The notes under the pieces: generated by a model
Database searches by the model: none
Seen by the model: only the letters and a program-made list of their open reading frames with translations
Told to the model about the DNA's origin: nothing
From: Porodaedalea pini
Lineage: Eukaryota; Basidiomycota; Agaricomycetes; Hymenochaetales; Hymenochaetaceae
Assembly: GCA_002794775.1 (NCBI GenBank)
Contig: NBAY01000002.1
Span: forward strand, 2,046,001-2,110,000
Reading direction: 5' to 3'
Length of the DNA stretch: 64,000 bases
Position numbers and translations under genes: made by a program
Part shown: one piece after another, positions 34,813-42,448 of the stretch
Layout: each line of letters starts with the position of its first letter
Position numbering within the stretch: position 1 is the stretch's first letter

Positions 34813-36343
34813 CTACGTTCCGTCTCTTAGCTTCTTGTATACATTTATGATAAGGTCATTGGCGGTAAGAGTAATTATGCTGTGTCAATGTGTCAGGGAC
34901 GCATTCAAAGCATGTAGTACCAATGTGCTTACGTATGGGGAGCAATACGTAAAAAATGAGCAGTAGAGCCTTTGTACAGCCCAAACGGACCCTCGGTCTT
35001 CAGCGTTTTCCAAAGACAATCGAAAGGATTTTTGTAAAGAGTTCCGACCATCCTCCCATTCGACACCCGGTGGGTCGGTTGGTTGTACATTCTGGTAAGA
35101 GCCTAGATAACACGACACCATTAGTATGAGCAATAGGCAGAATCAGTCAGGCATCACACCGTGTCAGCAGGCTGCATAGCCAAGCACTATGATGACTTTG
35201 TCAGGCTGGTTGTTACATTTGATCAATAAGAACATACCACACAGGCTCCAGAGACAGCACTACTAGCGAGGAATGTCCAAATGCTTCCAGCATTAGTCAC
35301 ACCAGCCTCCACCAGATGGTTTTTGGTCCAATTGTAAGTCGGTAATTGCACCTGAGTGCAATTTTCAGTTTATGTTGGAAGGAACTACGCGTCTCATACT
35401 CACAGCTGATCCACATGCCGTACGCAACATAGCTGCGTCTATACCGCGTACGAGACCACGGAATTTTTCCGCATGGTAAATAGTGACCAATGCATCGAGT
35501 GAGTTCTTGTAATAATGTTGAGTTCCAACAGGGAGAGCCGGCGAGAAAGCCTAGGAACAGTGTAAACAAAGAACGGATAGATGTTAGGCACCCTACCTGC
35601 ATCCTAGCCTTTATAAGAAACAGCGGATTACCGAGGCAAGCTATACACGGTTAGGATGCGCAACGGGTGGCACGGATAAACTTACCTCCGACGATGCCAC
35701 TCGCAGCACCCGCAGCAACAGACATCGCTGCAATTTGCTCCGTAGCAGATCGTCCTATTAACCGATTGAAGGTACGGCGGAATGGTTCATAAAACCCTAT
35801 TATACGGATATCAACATTGGTGATCTGTATGCCAAGAAGGAACTCACCAAGTCTCGACCCGTTCAGAAGAATCTTTTACAAAGCCATAAGAGTGCTTTCT
35901 TTGAGAACAGCTCCAAACTTACTTGATAAATATACTACACGAAGTTCAGAGTAAATCACACAAGAACTGAGAGTTCGAGGCACCCACAGCAGGAGCTAAT
36001 CCTCTTTGTAAACCTCGGATACCCTCATTTCTCCACGTCTTTGCGAGCACATCGAAAGCACTGTTGTAGACCTTGACGCCTCCTCCCTTTACAAGCTCGC
36101 CCTGTAGCTGCAAGCGCGTCTTCGCGACTTCGGCTGGGTTGGAGACAGTAACCTGTGGTCATTTCACGTGCTTAGTGACAGTTCGTGAAGGCCTCGCACA
36201 AAATCTATATAACGAACCGCAGTGCAAGCTGCAAGGCCACCACAGATGAAACCCTCTGTCGTCGACAAAGGGCGACTTGAGGTCGACATCCGTACTCGAG
36301 CTATTGGGCAGTTAAGAGCAGTAAACCGACTCTGAACCGCCAT
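34813..36343 (-). CDS. Mitochondrial carrier, oxaloacetate carrier type (Oac1/SLC25A35-like)
   Basis: Six-helix inner-membrane carrier of the SLC25 family; the closest known style is yeast Oac1, which moves oxaloacetate, sulfate and related anions. The first exons give LSTTEGFICGGLAACTA and VSNPAEVAKTRLQLQGEL, the first PxD/E-x-x-K/R signature. Later exons give GIRGLQRGLAPAY, FYEPFRRTFNRLIG, CLGNPLFLIKARMQ (second signature) and FRGLVRGIDAAMLRTACGSA. RMYNQPTHRVSNGRMVGTLY lies in the third repeat. The last exon reads PHTIITLTANDLIINVYKKL and stops at 34815-34813. The start codon is at 36343; a second Met at 36289 is an alternative. The LINE insertion begins only 30 bp upstream of the start codon, so the present promoter differs from the ancestral one. 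Confidence 0.88.
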
Positions 36344-36355
36344 TCTCGAGTCAAT

Positions 36356-36365
36356 GTCACGTGAC
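36356..36365. promoter_or_regulatory. GTCACGTGAC palindrome, E-box
   Basis: A perfect 10-bp palindrome containing CACGTG, 13-22 bp upstream of the carrier start codon and overlapping the target-site duplication of the LINE. In fungi CACGTG is bound by bHLH factors of the Cbf1 type. It is probably the surviving part of the old divergent promoter, but function is inferred. Confidence 0.45.
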
Positions 36366-36372
36366 TGCCACT
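36361..36372. repeat. Target-site duplication, LINE 3' side
   Basis: GTGACTGCCACT, identical to 47498-47509 on the far side of the composite element. The bases outside the match differ on both sides, so the duplication is exactly 12 bp. This length is normal for target-primed LINE insertion. Confidence 0.8.
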
Positions 36373-36528
36373 TTATAAGGTTGCACTACTCTGCTCTACA
36401 CACTACAGACGAAACAAAAACAAAGAAAGAGGGGAAAGGAAAGAAAAATAGAACTGAACGTGGTAGCCAAATGCGTGATGTCGTGATGTAGGTAATAGTG
36501 AGGGTATTAAAAAGTTAGAAAAGAGTGG

Positions 36529-37608
36529 TTATGTAAGTGTATAAAGATCGTGTGGGAGGTCTGAGTAAAAAGGCATTGCGTCGGGCGGACGTCGAAAAGA
36601 AAAGTATGCGAATTGAATGAGGAGCATGAAATTAGAAGGGGCGAACCAGTTAGAGAATTGTAAGGGAAGTAGCGGTTTATGGAAATATTGACGACGTATT
36701 TGAGAAAAATATGGACAAATGTTAAGAATATGATGGATGTCATGTTCCGTACAGGATGGGTCCGGGCAACGGCGGGGCAGATTCCGATCATGCATTTGGT
36801 GCGTGTTGAGAAGACCCACTGCTCTCGACTGGAGGTGCCGAGGAACGCGCTTCTCAGGGTTAAGTCGCAGAAAGGGCCGTAGTTGGCGCCTTGGGTAAAG
36901 GATGAATGGTGCAGTAGTAATGCTGCGATGGTGTCGAAGATTAAGAACACGGTTCCGCCATTTGGCCAAAAGGTCAGCGGAAAATCGCGCGTATAAATTT
37001 GGTAATGTATCGGGCGCTAGGCTTTTATGCTGCGAGCGTGATGCTTGAGCCGCGAGCTGGTCTGCGCGCGAGTTACCGGGTAGGCCCATATGGGAAGGCA
37101 CCCACTGTATAGAGACGGTGGATGCGGGGTGATGGGTGGATAGATAGATACCGCAAAGTCTGCGAACGGCTGTGATGAAGGCCGCATGAGAAGGGTCATC
37201 TGAAAAGATGAGGCGTGCACAGTTCACTGAGTCTGTAACGACGCGTAAGTGTGTGGGGTGAGTGCATTGCGCTAATAGGGCTGTAAAGCGCGAAATGCCA
37301 GCTATGATAGATTGTTGCTCCTCATATAGGATGTTGCTATGGGTGTGTGCACCGGACGCGAATGATGCGAGTTCGCGACGGTTATGCATGATAGAGAATC
37401 CGTGCCCACCAGTTGGGACATTATCCTGATCGATGACGGAGCCGTCAGTAAACAAGAAATATTGGAAAGGAGGGGGGTGATTAAAAAGGCGTAAAAAGGC
37501 TTGGCGCGTGCGAAAACTGTCTTTGCGCGAAGTAATTGGGACAAGCGAAAGGCGAGAATGAATAGGGGGAATAAGGGGGTAGAGGTTAGTGTTGGGAATG
37601 GTGATGTT
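36529..37608 (-). pseudogene. LINE ORF2, 3' part: RNase H and terminal zinc motif
   Basis: Downstream part of LINE ORF2, separated from the reverse transcriptase by the gypsy insertion. Motifs in order: FLFTDGSVIDQD (first RNase H Asp), LYEEQQSII (Glu), RVVTDSVNCARL (second Asp) and VPSHMGLPGNSRADQLAA (His and last Asp). A C-terminal CPDPSCTEHDIHHILNICPY gives the zinc-like motif common after RNase H in these elements. The open frame extends upstream to 37710, but its first 32 or so residues are antisense LTR sequence, so any product starting there would be a chimera. Without the insertion this part joins the reverse transcriptase in frame. Stop at 36529. Confidence 0.85.
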
Positions 37609-37613
37609 AGAAG
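37609..37613. repeat. Target-site duplication AGAAG, left of gypsy element
   Basis: AGAAG directly before the left LTR. The same five bases follow the right LTR at 42449-42453, the usual 5-bp duplication of Ty3/gypsy integration. Confidence 0.92.
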
Positions 37614-38026
37614 TGTTAGAACCTGAACTTTCACCTTTTCCTTTATTTTCCCTTTTACCATTTCCTTTATTATATTCGTCCTTTTCATTATATTTACCCA
37701 TCTTACACAATCATTCCCACACTACCTTCATTCGTTCCATTCCCACTCGTTATGTAATGTTAGGTAATATAGTCTCACGGTCGTCGCTATATAAGGTCTC
37801 AGGAATCGCATGAACTCCTTGTTCTGCTTTTCCTCTTACCTCCGCGACGACCTAGGTGAGACTCGTCCCCCTTGTATTAGTTTAGACTTGTATTAATCCT
37901 CTTACCTCCACGACGACCTAGCCTGAGTAAGCGTGTCCCGAGTCTACGCTCGAGTATAGCACGTCCCAGACGACAGTCAGCCGAGGCCTGCCCAGTCCGA
38001 GTCGTCTCCCGGGCTCCCGCCTAACA
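37614..38026 (+). repeat. Left LTR of gypsy element
   Basis: 413 bp, starts TGTTAGAACC and ends CCTAACA. A TATATAA box lies at 37788-37794; about 33 bp further, at 37821, begins GTTCTGCTTTT, the segment complementary to the primer-binding site, so transcription probably starts there. A 25-bp direct repeat follows within the LTR (37831-37855 and 37897-37921, one mismatch). Confidence 0.93.
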
Positions 38027-38027
38027 T

Positions 38028-38038
38028 AAAAGCAGAAC
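38028..38038 (+). other. Probable self-priming primer-binding site
   Basis: AAAAGCAGAAC, one base after the left LTR, is the exact complement of GTTCTGCTTTT at 37821-37831, the predicted 5' end of the element RNA. This is the arrangement of Tf1/sushi-type elements, where the first 11 nt of the RNA fold back as primer instead of a tRNA. Confidence 0.7.
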
Positions 38039-38736
38039 CTCACCCAGGCTCATCCCCAGCGTAAGTCGTCGCTGTCGACTCGCCTTCACTCGGTCTAGAG
38101 GAGCGCTCCCCTCGACGGACTTGACGTGTAAACCCCCTAAACGACAACCCTCAACCCTGCCCGGACGTTTTCGGACGTTCGTGTATTACGTAAATATATC
38201 AACCGACATTTCCCGACCCTGGCTCTACGAATTAGCCTCTGGTGGAGCACGCACCTAACGTGGACGTGGGTAACAAGACGAGTCCAAACTTCGACGACAA
38301 TCTCGTTTGTAATCTCACTCGGATCCTACCGCCTCGTCATCAACTTCGCTGACGAACCCGCTCAACGTTGGCGTAACCCCGGATCGAACGCGCAACCGAT
38401 CCCTGTCCCTCCGCCAACGTCAAGATAGATCTCACCGACGAACAGCAACGGGCCCTTCCTGCTTCAGCCCGTTGGGATCCAGACCGACCAGGCTACGTCG
38501 CGACCAATAATAGCGGCGTCACTCACGACATCTGGTGGAGTGAAATCCGGCGCAGCTGGTATTCATCAGACGAACGAGGGAGGAGAGCAAGGTGGCCCCC
38601 AGCCGCTCCGTCGTCACCTGCACCGTCAACGTCTACGGTCAACCTACCACCGACCCCAGGTCCTTACCGCGAAACCAACAGAGACCCCTCACCGCCGACT
38701 CCTCCAGAACCTTCGACACCCGCACCCAAACCCGCG
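38039..38736 (+). other. Gypsy leader with open Gag frame lacking an ATG
   Basis: From about 38377 (after a TAA at 38374-38376) the Gag frame is open through to 39816, but no ATG occurs before 38737. The upstream translation looks like protein, for example RWDPDRPGYVATNNSGVTHD and a Pro/Thr-rich linker. Gag may start at a non-AUG codon or have lost its original start. Confidence 0.5.
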
Positions 38737-39816
38737 ATGTCAGCAGAAGGTTTCAGCCAACAGCAAATGGCGCAGATCGCGGCCATCGTTGCGAATGCCT
38801 TCACCCATCAGGCGAACAACACCCCAGCACCGGTCGCGGCCGCTAACCCCCCGACCCCCAACATAGATGTCGCCCGGCCACGAGAATTCACTGGTGGCGA
38901 CGATTACCTCGACTTCAGACGTGAAGTCCTCCTTTTTGTATCCGCAAATCCAAGTCGATACCCTACGTCAGAGAGTAGGATTTATGTAGCTCTCTCCTAC
39001 CTGAAGGGTGGTAATGCGGCAACGTGGGCGCAGAACTACGTCGAGGAGTCGACAACGTCGGGGATCGTCACCTTCACCGACAGCTGGGAAAGATTCCAGG
39101 AACGACTCGACGCCTCGTTCGACGACCCGAATCGCAAGGAGAAAGCGCTGAAGGATTTCCGAGATAAGGTTCAGAAGGACCTAACTGTGGACGAGTTCTT
39201 CCAGAAGTTTGACGTGATAATTAAGCGCGCCGAGTTGAAAGACGACAGCGTCATCTGCGATCGCCTCAAGCGGGCGATGAACATCGAGGTGGTCCGTGGA
39301 GTGCTAAGGTCGACGCCAGTCCCAACGAAATACAAGGATTGGAAGAACAAGGCGATTGAAATAGACCGCGGCGAACAGCAGATTCGCGCTATCCAACGAG
39401 GACGCGCCTTTCTTCCCCCTCCTCGCCTACCACAACAAGCGCCCCCAGCTCGCCGTCAGGTAGCGGCCCCTCACGTCGACAGACGCGATGCGACCGGCGT
39501 CACCTTTGGAGGCGCTGGTCAACCGATGGACGTCTCAATGAACGAGGCACAACGACGACGTGCGTGCTGGATCTGTGGTGGGCTGGGCCACTTTAAAGAC
39601 AAGTGCCCACAGGCGAAACCGATCATCCAGCGCATGCTGGAACTGATGGCGCCAGGCGAACGTCGTGTCCTCGCCGACGAGCTCGGAGCGATGAAGGAGT
39701 CGGCCTTCGAGGAAGTCGTAGACACTCGGAGGTCGACGGTGGAGGACTATGTGGAGGAAGAAGGCGATAACGAAGAGGTCGTCGACTCGCAGGGTTTTGC
39801 GAATGGTCAGGCGTAG
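38737..39816 (+). CDS. gag: Gypsy Gag with CCHC zinc knuckle
   Basis: Structural capsid protein of the LTR element. From the first ATG: SAEGFSQQQMAQIAAIVANA, then PREFTGGDDYLDFRREVLLF, ALSYLKGGNAATWAQNYVE and DSWERFQERLDASFDDPNR. That is the retrotransposon Gag core that packs RNA into virus-like particles. A basic linker leads to CWICGGLGHFKDKC, a CCHC knuckle for nucleic-acid binding. The acidic tail ends at TAG 39814-39816. The open frame continues about 360 nt upstream of this ATG. Pol follows in the -1 frame, overlapping the Gag end. Confidence 0.85.
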   Translation: MSAEGFSQQQMAQIAAIVANAFTHQANNTPAPVAAANPPTPNIDVARPREFTGGDDYLDFRREVLLFVSANPSRYPTSESRIYVALSYLKGGNAATWAQNYVEESTTSGIVTFTDSWERFQERLDASFDDPNRKEKALKDFRDKVQKDLTVDEFFQKFDVIIKRAELKDDSVICDRLKRAMNIEVVRGVLRSTPVPTKYKDWKNKAIEIDRGEQQIRAIQRGRAFLPPPRLPQQAPPARRQVAAPHVDRRDATGVTFGGAGQPMDVSMNEAQRRRACWICGGLGHFKDKCPQAKPIIQRMLELMAPGERRVLADELGAMKESAFEEVVDTRRSTVEDYVEEEGDNEEVVDSQGFANGQA

Positions 39817-39835
39817 CCATCGGGGCGACTGACCG
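39792..39835 (+). promoter_or_regulatory. Probable -1 ribosomal frameshift signal between Gag and Pol
   Basis: GGGTTTT at 39792-39798 is in the correct phase (G GGT TTT in the Gag frame) for a slippery heptamer. Slipping by -1 enters the open Pol frame. Five bases later a stem can form: TGGTCAG (39804-39810) with CTGACCG (39829-39835), extended by a CG/CG pair beyond one mismatch, around a 12-nt loop that includes the Gag stop region. Spacing matches known signals. Confidence 0.7.
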
Positions 39836-40550
39836 AGAAGAACAAGAGACTTCGAATCCGGATCCGCTAAAATATAACCAACCGTTTGTACAATACGTAG
39901 ATGCGAACAACGTCGATGGTTTTCCCGATTACGAAGTCTCCACCGGTGTGAACAAGAATGAAGAGTACGAACAACTGTTCATGAGAGGAACTGGCGGACG
40001 CCAGCTGGACCTTCTCCTGACCGTCGAGCATGAAATAGCTGGTGAGGCGAGAGAGGTAGATGCGCATGCCCTTGTTGATTCGGGATGCACGGGATCCTGC
40101 ATCGACGTCAGGTTCGTCGAGAGGTACGGGTTGGAAACGAAACGCTACATTCGACCCCTCGCGGTGCTGAACGCCGATGGCACGCACAATGAGGCCGGAT
40201 TGATCGAGGAGTACGTTGACGTCGAACTCGTGATCGGCCGTCATCGGGAGAAGATCGTCCTCGCAGTAACGTCCCTAGCGTCATCGAACATCTTCCTGGG
40301 GTACGACTGGCTTCGACGTCACAATCCGGAGGTCGACTGGAAAATGGGCTCGATCGAATTCACCCGCTGTCCAGAAGAATGTGCGATCGAGAGGGAGCCG
40401 GTGGAGGACCTAGGCGAGGTGAAGAAGGTGGTGGAGCAGATGAGGAGGGTGAGTGAGATGCGAATGGACAAGACGTCCTGGCCCGCATACCTCAATGACT
40501 ACGCCGACGTTTTCAGCGAAAAAGGTTTCGAGAAGCTGCCGGAACACTGA
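39813..40550 (+). CDS. pol: Gypsy Pol, first part: protease, ending at premature TGA
   Basis: Pol frame entered by frameshift. After a spacer comes the retropepsin: HALVDSGCTGSCIDVRF carries the catalytic DSG triad and IFLGYDWLRRHNPEVDW the usual ILG-type end motif. A connecting region YADVFSEKGFEKLPEH precedes TGA at 40548-40550. The next codons are CCC TGG GAC CAT and open in the same frame, and in related elements an arginine normally sits between H and PWDH, so CGA has probably become TGA. The protein therefore stops before reverse transcriptase unless read through. Confidence 0.82.
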   Translation, partial: VAIGATDREEQETSNPDPLKYNQPFVQYVDANNVDGFPDYEVSTGVNKNEEYEQLFMRGTGGRQLDLLLTVEHEIAGEAREVDAHALVDSGCTGSCIDVRFVERYGLETKRYIRPLAVLNADGTHNEAGLIEEYVDVELVIGRHREKIVLAVTSLASSNIFLGYDWLRRHNPEVDWKMGSIEFTRCPEECAIEREPVEDLGEVKKVVEQMRRVSEMRMDKTSWPAYLNDYADVFSEKGFEKLPEH

Positions 40551-42035
40551 CCCTGGGACCATGTCATCGACTTGAAGCCCGACTTCAAACCGAGCGACTG
40601 TAAGATCTACCCGCTCACGCCGACTGAGCAGCAGTCACTCAAGGACTTCCTTGATGAGAACCTGAAGTCGGGTCGCATTCGACGGTCGATATCGCCCATG
40701 GCGTCGCCCTTCTTCTTCATTAAGAAGGCCGACAAATCGCTACGCCCCATCCAGGATTACCGTAAGCTCAATGACGGTACGATCAAGAACAAGTATCCCC
40801 TCCCTCTCATTGACGAACTCGTCGACAAGGTCAAGAAAGCGAAATACATCACTAAGCTTGACCTTCGCTGGGGGTACTACAATATCCGGATCCGCGAGGG
40901 TGACGAATGGAAAGCAGCGTTTCGCACGAACATGGGCCTCTTCGAACCGACGGTCATGTTTTTTGGCCTTTGCAACGCGCCGGCCACGTTCCAGGCCTTT
41001 GTCAACCACATCTTTAAGGACCTAATCTACACGAACTTGATCATCGTATACCTCGACGACATCCTGATCCTCTCGGAAACCATTGAGGAGCATATCGACA
41101 CGTCGAGGCGTGTACTCCAGATCCTCCGAGAGAATGGCCTGTACCTGAAGCCGGAGAAGTGCGAGTTTGATGCCAAGGTCATCAAATACCTCGGCCACAT
41201 CATCGGCAATGGAGAGATCAGGGCTGACCCGGCAAAGACGGAGGCGATTGCGAACTGGCCAGTCCCACGGAACCTCAAGGAGCTGCAACAGTTCCTCGGC
41301 ATGGGAAACTGGCTGAGACGGTTTATTAAGGACTACAGCAAGGTGGTCCAACCGTTGACGTCGTTAACGGGCAAGAAGGACTGGGTATGGGAGACCGAAC
41401 AGCAGGAAGCGTTCGAGGAGCTGAGACGACGTCTCTGCTCACCTCCAGTCCTAGCCATCACCAATGACGAGGGCCCTTTCCGCGTAGAAGCGGACTCGTC
41501 GAACTTTGCGCTCGGTGGTGTGTTGTTGCAGAAGCAGGAAGGGAAGTGGAGGGTGATCGCCTACAGGTCAGAGGCACTTGAACCGGCGGAACGAAACTAC
41601 GAGATCTACGACAAGGAGATGCTCGCGATCGTTTCGGCGCTCAAGGAGTGGCGGCAATACCTCCTTGGCGCTCGCCACAAAATTGAAATCTGGTCCGACC
41701 ACGCCAACCTCACCTACTTCAGGTCAGCGCAGAAGCTGAGCTATCGTCAAGCTCGCTGGCGAAACGAACTCGAGGAAGTCTTAGACTCACGTCTGCACCG
41801 AGGGAAACTACAGTACCTTGTCAAGTGGGTCGGCTACAATGAACCTACTTGGCAGCCTGAGACGGACTTCGGCGAGAACGCGAAGGAGGCGATCGCTGAG
41901 TTCTACCTCAAACATCCCGGTGCACCTCGGAAACTCGACATCCCTCGTCAACGACTCCGTCCGCTCTTTGTCGACACCGAGCCTGACGACCGCGATCATG
42001 GTTGGTCGGGACGCCCAACCTTGAAGGGGGGGTAA
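40551..42035 (+). pseudogene. pol: Gypsy Pol, second part: reverse transcriptase, partial RNase H fused to chromodomain
   Basis: In frame with the protease part after the TGA. Reverse transcriptase motifs: SPFFFIKKADKSLRPIQDYR, KLDLRWGYYNIRI, FGLCNAPATFQ and VYLDDILILS with the catalytic Asp pair. RNase H begins FRVEADSSNFALGGVLL, continues ERNYEIYDKEMLAIVSALKE and WSDHANLTYF, and stops at YRQARW (41759). The next residues, NELEEVLDSRLHRGKLQYLV and KWVGYNEPTWQP, are a chromodomain. The end of RNase H and the whole integrase (zinc finger and DDE core) are missing, deleted without shifting frame. The stop TAA (42033-42035) abuts the right LTR. Confidence 0.85.
42023..42035 (+). other. Polypurine tract
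   Basis: GAAGGGGGGG, then TAA directly before the right LTR; primer site for plus-strand DNA synthesis. It overlaps the last codons of Pol. Confidence 0.8.
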
Positions 42036-42448
42036 TGTTAGAACCTGAACTTTCACCTTTTCCTTTATTTTCCCTTTTACCATTTCCTTTATTATATTCG
42101 TCCTTTTCATTATATTTACCCATCTTACACAATCATTCCCACACTACCTTCATTCGTTCCATTCCCACTCGTTATGTAATGTTAGGTAATATAGTCTCAC
42201 GGTCGTCGCTATATAAGGTCTCAGGAATCGCATGAACTCCTTGTTCTGCTTTTCCTCTTACCTCCGTGACGACCTAGGTGAGACTCGTCCCCCTTGTATT
42301 AGTTTAGACTTGTATTAATCCTCTTACCTCCGCGACGACCTAGCCTGAGTAAGCGTGTCCCGAGTCTACGCTCGAGTATAGCACGTCCCAGACGACAGTC
42401 AGCCGAGGCCTGCCCAGTCCGAGTCGTCTCCTGGGCTCCCGCCTAACA
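42036..42448 (+). repeat. Right LTR of gypsy element
   Basis: 413 bp, matching the left LTR except for three transitions. Two fall at corresponding positions of the two internal 25-bp repeat copies (CGCG/CGTG and CACG/CGCG), and one is near the end (CCCGGG/CCTGGG). All affect CpG sites. AGAAG follows at 42449-42453. Confidence 0.93.

Larger units (their letters stand above)
37614..42448 (+). mobile_element. Ty3/gypsy LTR retrotransposon (chromovirus-like), integrase-deleted
   Basis: Element of 4,835 bp with two 413-bp LTRs, perfect TGTTAG...CTAACA ends and a 5-bp target duplication. Internal order: self-complementary primer site, 0.7-kb leader, Gag with a CCHC knuckle, protease, reverse transcriptase, first part of RNase H and then directly a chromodomain. 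The integrase is missing. LTRs differ at three positions, so insertion is recent. Pol has one in-frame TGA. Orientation is opposite to the LINE it interrupts. Because integrase is lost but insertion hallmarks are perfect, it was either mobilised in trans or deleted after landing. Confidence 0.95.

Noticed and set aside
37614..37710. Start of the RNase H frame at 37710 as the true ORF2 start
   Set aside because: This part is antisense LTR sequence, also present in the other LTR, and not LINE coding sequence.
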